Assembly: GCA_020633195.1 (NCBI GenBank)
Contig: JACKEC010000016.1
Location: 1 to 64,000, forward strand
DNA length: 64,000 nt
Source of the DNA: Sandaracinaceae bacterium
Lineage (GTDB): Bacteria > Myxococcota_A > Polyangia > Polyangiales > Sandaracinaceae
Reading direction: 5' to 3'
The position numbers and the translations under genes are program-made. Below, one piece after another: positions 32,371 through 41,457 of the stretch; within the stretch, counting starts at the first letter, position 1; each line of letters starts with the position of its first letter. Under the pieces are notes generated by a model. It made no database searches, was not told where the DNA came from, and was given only the letters and a program-made list of their open reading frames with translations.

Positions 32371-33645
32371 CTACGAGCGCTTCCCCATGATGCGGTAGTA
32401 GGCGCGCGAGAAGGCGCTCCCGAAGAGGTGCTCGGCGTAGCGATCGCCGGTGCTCAGGTCCAAGTGCTTGCCGACGAACTTGTAGTAGTTGCCGGCGGCC
32501 CCGAAGGGCCAGAAGAAGTCACCGAAGCCCATCGACGTCTTCGCGAGGGCGCCCCGCGCGACCGCGCCGATGGCCTGGGGCGAGATGGCGCTCAGGAGCG
32601 CCCGCGCGCCGTCCTGCGCGCCGCTGATGAGCCCGAGCTGGTGCATCGCGATGTCGGCGAAGGAGCGCGACAGCTCGTCGATGCGCTCACGGCCGTCGAC
32701 GCTCGCGTCGAACAAGTACTTGAGGAGGTCACGCGAGTCCGTGAACCGCGGCAGCGCGTTCGTGGAGGTCGCGCTCTCGAGCGACAGCTCCTTCCGGATC
32801 TGCGACTGACCGCCCTCGAGGTCGATCAGCGCCGCCGCGAACGCCTCGAGCACCGCGCCGGCCCGCTCCATCTGCGCGGCGGGATCCTCCCACTCGCCGG
32901 AGCTGCCCGGCGCGAGGCGCTCGAACCACGCGGGGACGTCGCTCCCGGTCGGCTCGAGGCCGGCCTCGGCGCGCATGTCGGAGGTCGCGAACGCCTTGGG
33001 GAACTGCGCCTCGAGGAGCATCGCGCGGGTGCTGCGCTCGGCGTCGGTGGCGTCCGCCATGCCCTGCCGGATCACCTCGTCGAGGGCGTCCTTCGCCTTC
33101 TCGAACGCCGCGTAGACCGGCTTGATCTTGTCCATCAGCTCGCGCTGACGGATCGCCATCTGCACGAGGTCCTTCTTGCTCGACACCCCGCTGCTCTTCG
33201 CGATGGTGTCGGCGAGCTGGTCGGCGGTCATCGCGCCGAGCTCGACGGTGCCCCCGGCCGCGATGCCCTTCGACTGGCGGGTGGTGCCCCCGAGCGTGAA
33301 GGCGCTGGCCCGGCGCGAGAGGATCTGATCGTCGCGCAGCGCGATCCGGGTGCACGTCAGCCGGAGCGGCCCGATCGCGAGCTTGGTGTCGGGCGTGAGG
33401 TCGACCTCGACGTTCTTGTCGAGCCGGTTCCCGTCGAGCTCGGACCCGTTGGTGCTGCCGAGGTCGAGGTAGCGGGTGGCGTCCTCTTCGAAGCGGATCA
33501 GCCCGTGCCACTGGGAGACGAAGCTCTCGTCGATGGCGAGATCGTTGAGCGTGTTGCGCCCGATCCGCACCGGCGACCGCTTGAACCCGGCCTCGATCTG
33601 CGCGCCCGTCTCCTTGTTCGCGACCTGGATGAGAAGTGGCAGCAC
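32371..33645 (-). CDS. FHA-domain protein of the spike operon
   Basis: The start is taken as the GTG at 33645, giving 424 residues. The open frame extends 75 bases further without a better ribosome site. The N-terminal FHA domain has the phosphothreonine-binding pattern Ile-Gly-Arg-Asn, Ser-x-x-His (here Ser-Gln-Trp-His) and Gly-Ser-Thr-Asn-Gly-Ser. The remaining ~300 residues are helical and contain Asp-Phe-Phe-Trp-Pro-Phe-Gly and a C-terminal Tyr-Tyr-Arg-Ile-Met-Gly-Lys-Arg, resembling type VI TagH/ImpI-type proteins. It probably senses Thr phosphorylation to control assembly. It is the first gene of the operon, and vgrG follows after 18 bp. Confidence 0.85.
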   Translation of the reverse strand: MLPLLIQVANKETGAQIEAGFKRSPVRIGRNTLNDLAIDESFVSQWHGLIRFEEDATRYLDLGSTNGSELDGNRLDKNVEVDLTPDTKLAIGPLRLTCTRIALRDDQILSRRASAFTLGGTTRQSKGIAAGGTVELGAMTADQLADTIAKSSGVSSKKDLVQMAIRQRELMDKIKPVYAAFEKAKDALDEVIRQGMADATDAERSTRAMLLEAQFPKAFATSDMRAEAGLEPTGSDVPAWFERLAPGSSGEWEDPAAQMERAGAVLEAFAAALIDLEGGQSQIRKELSLESATSTNALPRFTDSRDLLKYLFDASVDGRERIDELSRSFADIAMHQLGLISGAQDGARALLSAISPQAIGAVARGALAKTSMGFGDFFWPFGAAGNYYKFVGKHLDLSTGDRYAEHLFGSAFSRAYYRIMGKRS

Positions 33646-33773
33646 GGGGCGCAGGCTAACCGCGATCACCGGGCAGGTGAAGCCTCCAAGCCCGCCCGCG
33701 GAACACCCCCGGAACCCCACGTGGAGATGGGCTGCCGGTTCCGCATCCCAGCATGCGGACTTCGCAGTCGGAC

Positions 33774-34646
33774 TCAGCGCTCAGCGAGGAGCCGGGTCAA
33801 TGTGGGGCTCTCCGCGGCGAGGCGATCGAGGCGGTACCACGCCGTCCCCAAGGGCCGGAGTCGAGCCCGGCGCGGCAGGGCGGAGCGCGGCGCGTAGTGG
33901 CACGCGAGGCTCCGCCGGGACCGCGCGCGGTCGAGCCGAGGGAAGCTCCCGTGGACCAGGTCCCGGTGCCAGAGCACGGCGTCTCCGCTCCTCGTCAGGA
34001 GCGGGACGGCGCCTGGAGGCGGCGTCGGGAGGCTCGTCAGGCGCTCGCGCTCGCGCGCATCGAGGCGGTGGCTGCCCGGGACGACGAAGAGCGGGCCGTT
34101 CGCGATGTCGAAGTCCTCGAGCGCGATCGAGGCGCCGACGAAGCTCGCGTCGCAGGGGTCCTCGCCGAACGAGTCGACGTGGGTCTCGGACTGCCCGCCG
34201 GTGCGGAAGCTCGTCGTGAAGAACAGGACGGGTCGCTCGCCGAAGAGCTCCGTCAGCGCCTCCAACACGCGGGGGCTCCCGGCGGCGGCGCGCACGCGCT
34301 CGTCGGTCAGGTAGCCCATCACCATCCGGTCGGCGCCGTCCTCGCGGAGGACCGCCGAGACCAGCTCGGCGCGAGCGCGCTCGAGGCGGATCAGGGCCGC
34401 GGTCCACGGCCGATCCCGCGCGCGCTCGGCCCAGGGCGCCAGCAAGCGATCGCGGAGCTTGAACCCCCCGATCGCGGCGCGTCGCAGCTCACGGAGGCCG
34501 GGCAGCGAGGTGAGATGCGCGCGCCGCGCCGCCCGCGCGAAGCGCTCGGCGAGGCGCTCGTTCAGCGCCGCGACCTCCGCGGCCGTCAGCACCGCGGGCA
34601 GCTCCACGTATCCGTCGCGGTCCCACGACGCGAGGAGGGGCGGCAT
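33774..34646 (-). CDS. Phytanoyl-CoA dioxygenase (PhyH) family protein
   Basis: The 290-residue Fe(II)/2-oxoglutarate-dependent oxygenase has the facial triad in order: His156-x-Asp158 in Glu-Thr-His-Val-Asp and His232 in Asp-Leu-Val-His-Gly. Arg244/245 downstream would bind 2-oxoglutarate. The N-terminus (Trp-Asp-Arg-Asp-Gly-Tyr-Val-Glu-Leu) is family-typical, and Phe-Val-Val-Pro-Gly-Ser-His is the usual pre-strand motif. It would hydroxylate a small molecule, natural-product intermediate or lipid. It starts 6 bp after the SRPBCC gene 34653-35120 and is almost certainly co-transcribed with it. A SRPBCC ligand carrier beside a hydroxylase suggests secondary metabolism, which is inference. Confidence 0.87.
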   Translation of the reverse strand: MPPLLASWDRDGYVELPAVLTAAEVAALNERLAERFARAARRAHLTSLPGLRELRRAAIGGFKLRDRLLAPWAERARDRPWTAALIRLERARAELVSAVLREDGADRMVMGYLTDERVRAAAGSPRVLEALTELFGERPVLFFTTSFRTGGQSETHVDSFGEDPCDASFVGASIALEDFDIANGPLFVVPGSHRLDARERERLTSLPTPPPGAVPLLTRSGDAVLWHRDLVHGSFPRLDRARSRRSLACHYAPRSALPRRARLRPLGTAWYRLDRLAAESPTLTRLLAER

Positions 34647-34652
34647 CGCGGG

Positions 34653-35120
34653 CTACCCGCGCGCCCACGCGTCGACGACGCGGTGATGGCGGCGCATCGC
34701 GGCTCGGAACGCGCCGTGGCCGAGCGGCAGCGCGACGGGGAGCCACGCCCGCGAGCGCAGCGCGAAGGTGAAGGTCCGGAGGACGCGCGTGTGGTCGCCG
34801 TCGCGCTCGAGCTCCCAGAGCTCGTCGACGTGCGAGACGATGAAGCGGAACGCCGAGTCGAGATCGTGGATGCGGATGCCGTAGCGGTAGGGCGGCTCGA
34901 CGATCCGCACGACCTCGCGGTGGGTCGAGCCGTCCGAGTTGACGACCCGCGTGCGCGCGCCGACGTCGAGGAGGGTGCCGCCCTCGACGGTGACCTCGCG
35001 GATCCCCGGGATGGGTCCCCAGCCCGGGAAGGAGCGAAAGCCCTCCACGCTCGTGATGTGCTCGTAGAGGCGCTCGGGCGTCGCGGGGACGCGGGCGCGC
35101 TCGCGGATCGGGATCTCCAT
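34653..35120 (-). CDS. SRPBCC-family ligand-binding protein
   Basis: The 155-residue protein starts at the ATG at 35120. It has a helix-grip pattern: strand Ile-Arg-Glu-Arg-Ala-Arg-Val-Pro-Ala, helix Pro-Glu-Arg-Leu-Tyr-Glu-His-Ile and strands with Arg-Glu-Val-Val-Arg-Ile-Val-Glu-Pro-Pro. A C-terminal helix follows, with Met-Arg-Arg-His-His-Arg. It is likely cytoplasmic and binds a hydrophobic ligand in its cavity. It is the first gene of a two-gene unit with the PhyH-type oxygenase. It is not closely similar to the SRPBCC protein at 17985-18425. The start is 66 bp from the divergent gene at 35187. Confidence 0.77.
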   Translation of the reverse strand: MEIPIRERARVPATPERLYEHITSVEGFRSFPGWGPIPGIREVTVEGGTLLDVGARTRVVNSDGSTHREVVRIVEPPYRYGIRIHDLDSAFRFIVSHVDELWELERDGDHTRVLRTFTFALRSRAWLPVALPLGHGAFRAAMRRHHRVVDAWARG

Positions 35121-35186
35121 CGCCCGGGAGCTTGGGACCGGCACCCCACCTTCCGCAACGCGGCCGGCGCGCTACGCTGCGCGGGC

Positions 35187-35768
35187 GTGAGCGACGGCTT
35201 CTTCGACCGGCTGTTCCACCCCCGGGCGCGCGACATCGCGGCCGTGGATGGGCCCACCCGCGTCGAGCTCGCGTGCCGGGTCGCGTCGCCCGACGTCGTG
35301 GTGAGCTCCGTCACCGGCATGGAGGCGGCGCTCGTCCGCTGGAGCCTGCTCGAGGAGCGCACGGTGCATCCGGACCGCGGGGGCGGCGCCGAGCGCGGGT
35401 ACCGCGTGCTCGAGCGCGGCCTGTACGGCGATGGCGCCGTGCTCGTCGCGTTCGCCGGGCAGGCGATCGAGGTCCCGCTCGAGACGGCGCGCCTGGTCCT
35501 CGTCGAGGACCCCGAGGACGGAGACCTGTTGCTCGCGGTGCCCCCGGCGCTCCGGCCCGCGGTCGCGCGGGCGGCCACCAACCGCGCGCTCGCGTACCGC
35601 GAGTCGTACCTCCGGCAGGGCGCGTTCGTGACGCTCGTCGCCACGATCGAGCGCGTGCGCGGCGACGGCGCGCCCGGGTACCGCGAGGCCGCGAGCGCCG
35701 GCCCGTCGCTGCGCGCCCTCACCGAGGACAGGATCGTCATCCGGGAGGACGGCTTCGGCCTCGCCTGA
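35187..35768 (+). CDS. GIDE-like domain protein, unknown function
   Basis: The start is the GTG at 35187, giving 193 residues; the frame is open far upstream but only this part looks protein-like. The order Val-Ala-Ser-Pro-x-x-Val-x-Ser-x-Val-Thr-Gly-Met-Glu-Ala-Ala-Leu-Val-Arg-Trp, then Val-Pro-Leu-Glu-Thr, then Glu-Ser-Tyr-Leu-Arg-Gln-Gly-Ala-Phe-Val-Thr-Leu-Val-Ala-Thr-Ile is reminiscent of the bacterial GIDE (E3-ligase-associated) domain. It lacks its RING finger and membrane helices. No catalytic residues are obvious. The DUF4091 lipoprotein gene follows 29 bp downstream on the same strand. The assignment is tentative. Confidence 0.6.
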   Translation: MSDGFFDRLFHPRARDIAAVDGPTRVELACRVASPDVVVSSVTGMEAALVRWSLLEERTVHPDRGGGAERGYRVLERGLYGDGAVLVAFAGQAIEVPLETARLVLVEDPEDGDLLLAVPPALRPAVARAATNRALAYRESYLRQGAFVTLVATIERVRGDGAPGYREAASAGPSLRALTEDRIVIREDGFGLA

Positions 35769-35797
35769 CCGCGCCGCACCTGTGGCACCCTGAGGCC

Positions 35798-38020
35798 ATG
35801 CGGATCGCCATCGTTGGGCTCGCGATCCTGGCCCTGCTCGGCTGCGACGAGGGCGGCGCGCCCGACGCGAGCACCGCGCCGTACGACGGCGACTTCATGC
35901 GTCGCGACGCGGGCGTGCTGCCGCCGACCGAGCCGGTGCCCCTGAACGCGAGCGACTTCACCTACACGCTCGAGGAGAGCTCGGCCACGCTGCCGCTCTG
36001 GACCACGCCGGTCACGCGGCGGGTGACCGTCGCGGATCGGGCCCCCACCGCGACGCGCTCGGGCCTCTGGATGAGCGCCGCGCGCGGCGAGATGGAGGCG
36101 GCCCAGCTCCTCCTCGGCCCGGTCGCGGGGCGCGTGTCCGCGCGGGTCGCGCCGTTCGCGGATCTGCCGGGCGCGCGGATCGAGGTCAGCGTCGCCGGCT
36201 ACGTCGCAGGTGTGGAAGAGACGTTGACGCCGCTGGCGAGCGGCGTGGACCTCGCGGACGACCGGGCGGTGCCGCTCTGGATCGTGGTGACCGTCCCGCG
36301 CGACGCGAGCCCGGGCGATCACGCGACGACGGTGTCGGTCACGCTCGCGGGGGGCACGGCGGTCGAGGTCCCGCTGACCCTCCACGTCTACGACTTCGCG
36401 ATCCCCGAGGACATCCACTTCCAGACCCAGCTCAACCTCGACGTGGGCTCGCTCGCGTCGGGGCGCACCGTCGACGAGGCCAAGACGCTGCTCTTCGAGC
36501 ACCGCTTCACGCCCAAGAGCGTGACCTGGCCGAGCGGCTTCACGCCGTCGATCACGTGGGACTCGGACGCCAACCCGATGCGGTGCCGCGCCTTCTGGGA
36601 CGAGCCGACCGAGGCCGACGAGTACAGCATCGGCGCGCTGTCGCGGCGCTACGTGCTCGGCGAGGGCTGGAACGGCCGAGGGTTCCCGACCGCGATGATC
36701 TTCCAGTTCGTCGACAACGCCACCCCGCGGCCCGACACGTTCTGCGGTGAGAGCCGGGGCGACGCGTTCGGCACCGACGCCTACGACCGCGAGTGGTCGG
36801 CGTTCCTGAGCGCGCTCGACGCCTACCTCGTCGACGCCTCGATGCAGGAGCGCGCGTACTACTACGTGCAGAACGAGCCGCAGGACGCCGAGGACGCGCG
36901 CCTCGCCGCGCACCTCTGTCGGCTCACCCGCGCCGCCGCGCCGAACCTGCGGATCGCGATCAGCGAGGAGCCCACGCCGGCCATCGCCGAGGACCCGGGC
37001 GGCGCGTGCGGCTACGACATCTGGATCGCCCACGTGCGGGCTTACGAGGAGGGCTACGCGTGGGCGCGCCAGCGCGATCACGGCGAGCAGGTGTGGTTCT
37101 ACTCGCTCGACCACGACCCGCCGCCGTACTTCAACCCGACCGGCGACGACGCGCCGGGGCTGCACGCGCGCATCATCCCGTGGGCCGCGTGGTCGCACCG
37201 GATCCGCGGCTGGGCCTACTACGACTTCGACCGCTTCTTCCACGGCGGCCTCCCCGGCGTCCGCGCCGAGCTGTTTCGCGAGGGCTTCGAGGACTACGAG
37301 TACCTCTTCCTCGCGAACGGCAGCCAGCACCCCGAGGTGGACCTCGACGCGGCGCCGGACCGCACCGTGCGCTCCGTCGCGTCGAGCATGACGAGCTTCA
37401 CGCAGGACCCGGACGCGCTGATGGCGCTGCGCCACGAGCTCGCGCGGTACCTCGAGGGCTCGCGCGACACCCTGCCGGTGCTCGAGGTCGAGGGCGGCCG
37501 ACCGCGCGCGGCGTACTTCCTGAACTTCCAGGACCCGAGCGGCGAGCCGAGCGCGGAGCCCCTCGTGATCGGCGGCGACGAGTACCTCAAGGTCGGCTGG
37601 GAGCCGTGGGACGACGCCGCCGGCCTCGGATGGATGGGCGAGAACGTCGGCACCGGCATCGTGATGAGCGGCTACGACGACGTCGGCGGCTTCGACGAGC
37701 GGCAGCGCTCGTACGTCTACGACGACTACGGGCGCAACAACCTGTTCGAATTCGCGATCGCGCCTGGCCGGTACTCCGTCACCGTCGGCGTCGGGCGCCC
37801 CGCGCGCGGCTACCCGGGCGATCCCCACAACGTGCGCGTCGAGGGCGTCGTCGCCGTCAACGACGAGGCGACGAGCGACGCCGCGCCCACGATCGAGCGC
37901 ACGGTCACGGTGGAGACCACCGACGGGCGCCTCTCCTTCGAGGTCGGCGGCCGCTCCGCGTCGAGCGGCGACTGGGCCTACACGTTCCTGGCGTACGTCA
38001 CGATCACGCCCGTGGATTGA
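35798..38020 (+). CDS. DUF4091 glycosidase-like lipoprotein
   Basis: The 740-residue lipoprotein has the signal Leu-Ala-Leu-Leu-Gly-Cys and an Asp/Thr linker. Residues ~40-200 form a beta-sandwich (Met-Glu-Ala-Ala-Gln-Leu-Leu-Leu, Thr-Leu-His-Val-Tyr-Asp-Phe). A TIM-barrel-like part follows (Tyr-Tyr-Val-Gln-Asn-Glu-Pro, Trp-Phe-Tyr-Ser-Leu-Asp, Gly-Trp-Ala-Tyr-Tyr-Asp-Phe-Asp), ending in the DUF4091 hallmark Arg-x-Glu-Leu-Phe-Arg-Glu-Gly-Phe-Glu-Asp-Tyr-Glu-Tyr-Leu. The C-terminal ~170 residues look like a carbohydrate-binding beta-sandwich (Arg-Ser-Tyr-Val-Tyr-Asp-Asp-Tyr). The family is related to GH123-type hexosaminidases, so surface glycan cleavage is likely. The substrate is unknown. 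Confidence 0.82.
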   Translation: MRIAIVGLAILALLGCDEGGAPDASTAPYDGDFMRRDAGVLPPTEPVPLNASDFTYTLEESSATLPLWTTPVTRRVTVADRAPTATRSGLWMSAARGEMEAAQLLLGPVAGRVSARVAPFADLPGARIEVSVAGYVAGVEETLTPLASGVDLADDRAVPLWIVVTVPRDASPGDHATTVSVTLAGGTAVEVPLTLHVYDFAIPEDIHFQTQLNLDVGSLASGRTVDEAKTLLFEHRFTPKSVTWPSGFTPSITWDSDANPMRCRAFWDEPTEADEYSIGALSRRYVLGEGWNGRGFPTAMIFQFVDNATPRPDTFCGESRGDAFGTDAYDREWSAFLSALDAYLVDASMQERAYYYVQNEPQDAEDARLAAHLCRLTRAAAPNLRIAISEEPTPAIAEDPGGACGYDIWIAHVRAYEEGYAWARQRDHGEQVWFYSLDHDPPPYFNPTGDDAPGLHARIIPWAAWSHRIRGWAYYDFDRFFHGGLPGVRAELFREGFEDYEYLFLANGSQHPEVDLDAAPDRTVRSVASSMTSFTQDPDALMALRHELARYLEGSRDTLPVLEVEGGRPRAAYFLNFQDPSGEPSAEPLVIGGDEYLKVGWEPWDDAAGLGWMGENVGTGIVMSGYDDVGGFDERQRSYVYDDYGRNNLFEFAIAPGRYSVTVGVGRPARGYPGDPHNVRVEGVVAVNDEATSDAAPTIERTVTVETTDGRLSFEVGGRSASSGDWAYTFLAYVTITPVD

Positions 38021-38026
38021 CGCCGC

Positions 38027-38066
38027 ACATAACGGTGTTATGTAGTCCGGCGTAACACCGTTATGT
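38027..38066. promoter_or_regulatory. Perfect paired operator overlapping the TetR start codon
   Basis: ACATAACGGTGTTA (38027-38040) and its exact reverse complement TAACACCGTTATGT (38053-38066) are separated by 12 bases. Each arm is itself a small dyad (TAAC-N3-GTTA), with centres 23 bp apart. The right arm includes the ATG of the TetR gene (38063-38065). This is the layout of a two-dimer TetR operator, so tight autorepression of the TetR-Old Yellow Enzyme pair is expected. Confidence 0.8.
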
Positions 38067-38646
38067 CGGGCGACGCCATCGAGCGCATCCATCGCGCACT
38101 CATCGCCGGGGAGCTGGCCGACGAGGACCTCTCGGCCCGGCGCATCGCGCGCTTCCTCGGCAAGACGACAGGCGTCGTGTACCACCACTACGGCTCTGTC
38201 GACCGGCTCCTGTTCGAGGTGAGCCAGCTCGGGTACGCGGCCCTGCGCGAGCGCCTCGAGGGGGTCGCCGAGCGGTCGGGCGATCTCGCCGATCTCGCCG
38301 CGGCGTTCGTGGAGTTCGGCCTCGACCACCCCGAGCTCTACCCGTTGATGTTCGAGCGCCGCTACGACTGGGCCGCGCTCCGGGCCGCCGGCGTCTTCGA
38401 CGCGCCGACCGAGAGCGGGGCGCTCCTCACCTCGATGACCTGCCTCCTCGGCGACGCGGGCGCCGTCGACCCCGTCGCCGATGGGCGCCTCCTCGTCGCC
38501 GGCCTGCACGGCCTCGTCTCCCTCGCCGCGAGCGGCCGCGCCAACGCGGGCGCGCTCGGCACCCCCGACCGCGACGTCGCCATCGCCGCGGCGCGCGACC
38601 TCGCGCAGCGCATCGCACCGAAGAAGAAGAAGAAAGGACGCTCCCG

Positions 38647-38650
<4 letters not shown>
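38063..38650 (+). CDS. TetR-family transcriptional regulator
   Basis: The 195-residue protein has a TetR helix-turn-helix at ~25-46 (Leu-Ser-Ala-Arg-Arg-Ile-Ala-Arg-Phe-Leu-Gly, then Gly-Val-Val-Tyr-His-His-Tyr-Gly-Ser) and a helical ligand-binding domain. The C-terminus is a Lys-rich run. No Shine-Dalgarno site is visible before the ATG at 38063, because the bases upstream belong to the operator; the message may be leaderless. It overlaps the Old Yellow Enzyme gene by ATGA and presumably represses both. The inducer could be an electrophile or enone handled by that enzyme, as in NemR-type circuits; this is inference. Confidence 0.9.
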
Positions 38651-39895
<1,245 letters not shown>

Positions 39896-39915
<20 letters not shown>

Positions 39916-40906
39916 ACGAGGTCGAGCTGACCGGGGGGTCGCCGGTCCAGGGGTCGATCCGGATCGCCCCGAAGATCGCCCGAACACACGCGCGCCGGCG
40001 GGGGCAGTCCCGGACGGAGACGCTGCGGATGGTGCCGTTCGGGCGGAACGTGGGGTGGACGTCGCAGCGCTCCTCGGGGCCCGTCGGGGCGCACGTGGCC
40101 TGCGCTTCGCGGCTCGCGGCGAGGAACCGCTCGCTGATCTGCTCGTGGTTGGGGAGGCCCGCGATCCTCGGGTGCCCGCGCAGCTCGCAGCGGGGGTGGG
40201 AGAAGCTCGGGACGTCGCAGTCGGCGGGATGGTAGCTGCACCGCGACTCGGAGGCGCTGCGCTCGACCTCGCGATACTCGGAGCCGTCGAACGCATACCG
40301 GAGATCGATGGGCCCACCGAAACCGGTCATGGGGTCGATGCGGGTGTGGAGGTCGTCGAGCCCGTTCGACGCCGAGCCCTCGACTTCTTCGTGCAGCGCC
40401 CCCTCGATCCGGCCGAGGTGATGCCCGCATGCGCCGCGCATCACGTAGAGGTCCCACGCGACCTCCGTGGGGCAGCCCGTCTCCGGGCGCCTCGCCCGCG
40501 GCTGCGGCACGAGCACGTCTGGGACTCCGTCACCATCCAAGTCGCGGTCCCGGAGGCTCTCGAGGCTGTACAGAACCCGTTCCGGCCCGGTCGGGCCGTG
40601 CATCCAGGTCACGAGGATCTCGAAGGGCTCCTCCGGCACGGCGACGCACGGACCGGGCAGCGCCATGGGCGGAGACGCTGGCGTGGGTGCGGAGGCGGGC
40701 TCGGAGTCGCGGTCGGGTTCGGAGTCGGAGCCCGGCGCGGAGTCGGCGGCGGTATCGGGCGCGGGCTCGCTCGCGGGCTCGGGCGCGGGCTCGGACGCGG
40801 ATGCTCTCTCCACGCTCGCGTCGCCGACCGCCCCGCAGCTCGCGCTCACGCCGCCCATCAGGGCGAGCCACACCAGGGGTCGAGGGCCGGATCGTCGCGG
40901 CAGCAT
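39896..40906 (-). CDS. Secreted protein with Ser/Glu/Pro linker and AgmX/PglI-like C-terminus
   Basis: The 336-residue protein has a signal ending Ser-Ala-Ser-Cys, a probable lipidation site. A striking low-complexity Ser-Glu-Pro-Ala linker (~30-80) follows. The centre has an Asp-x-Asp-x-Asp-Gly-Asp type calcium-like loop (Arg-Asp-Leu-Asp-Gly-Asp-Gly-Val-Pro-Asp) and several Cys. The C-terminal ~60 residues (Phe-Arg-Pro-Asn-Gly-Thr-Ile-Arg-Ser-Val-Ser-Val, Ala-Cys-Val-Arg-Ala-Ile-Phe) resemble the TonB-like AgmX/PglI domain common in myxobacteria. The role is unknown; an envelope location is likely. Confidence 0.72.
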
Positions 40907-40994
40907 GCCTCCTCAGGCTACGCGCCGCGCCCGTCGATCTGCCTCTCACACCTCTCCCACGCGCGGCCGCGCCGGTCGAGTCCGCACCCGGGCG

Positions 40995-41408
40995 CTACGG
41001 CGGGCAGTCCCCTGGCTGGAGCTGCCACGCTCCGTCGACGCACCGGGCCACGTCGTCGCAGCAGCCGTGGGAGTGGCAGACCACGCCCTCGGTGGCGCAA
41101 GGCACGTTGCTCTGCACGCCCTCCCACGCGCCGTCGCACTCGGGCGGTGGGGTCGGGTGGCAGGTCCACACCTGCTGATCCTCGAGCCGCATCAGGTCCT
41201 CGTCCGTGCGGGCGGTCCCCCCGCAGCCGCTCGGGTGCGCGCAGCGGCAGGTGAGGCCCTCCACCTCGCGCACCTCTCCGAGCGTCTCGCACTCGCCGCT
41301 CGGCGTGCTCGACTCGCCGCCGCTCGACGCGGCGCCGCCGCCCTCGGCGCCCGAGCACGCGGTCAGGAGCACGAGCCCGGTGAGGGCGCGGAGCAGCCGG
41401 AGCGGCAT
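40995..41408 (-). CDS. Cys-rich small lipoprotein
   Basis: The 137-residue lipoprotein starts at the ATG at 41408; a more upstream ATG adds residues before the signal. The lipobox is Leu-Leu-Thr-Ala-Cys, followed by a Gly/Ser linker. The mature part has at least ten Cys in a compact disulfide-type pattern (Cys-Arg-Cys, Cys-His-Ser-His-Gly-Cys-Cys) and two Trp. No family is recognised. It lies divergent from the secreted gene at 41458, so the 49-bp gap must hold both promoters or the starts are read through. It is likely exported and disulfide-stabilised. Confidence 0.65.
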   Translation of the reverse strand: MPLRLLRALTGLVLLTACSGAEGGGAASSGGESSTPSGECETLGEVREVEGLTCRCAHPSGCGGTARTDEDLMRLEDQQVWTCHPTPPPECDGAWEGVQSNVPCATEGVVCHSHGCCDDVARCVDGAWQLQPGDCPP

Positions 41409-41457
41409 GCGCGTCAGCCTACAGATCATTCCCGCGAGCGACACGTCGATAGCCCCC

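Noticed and set aside
34586..38509. Minus-strand open frame of about 1300 codons
   Set aside because: Spans several unrelated real genes, with a repetitive Arg/Glu/Val composition and no recognisable domains.
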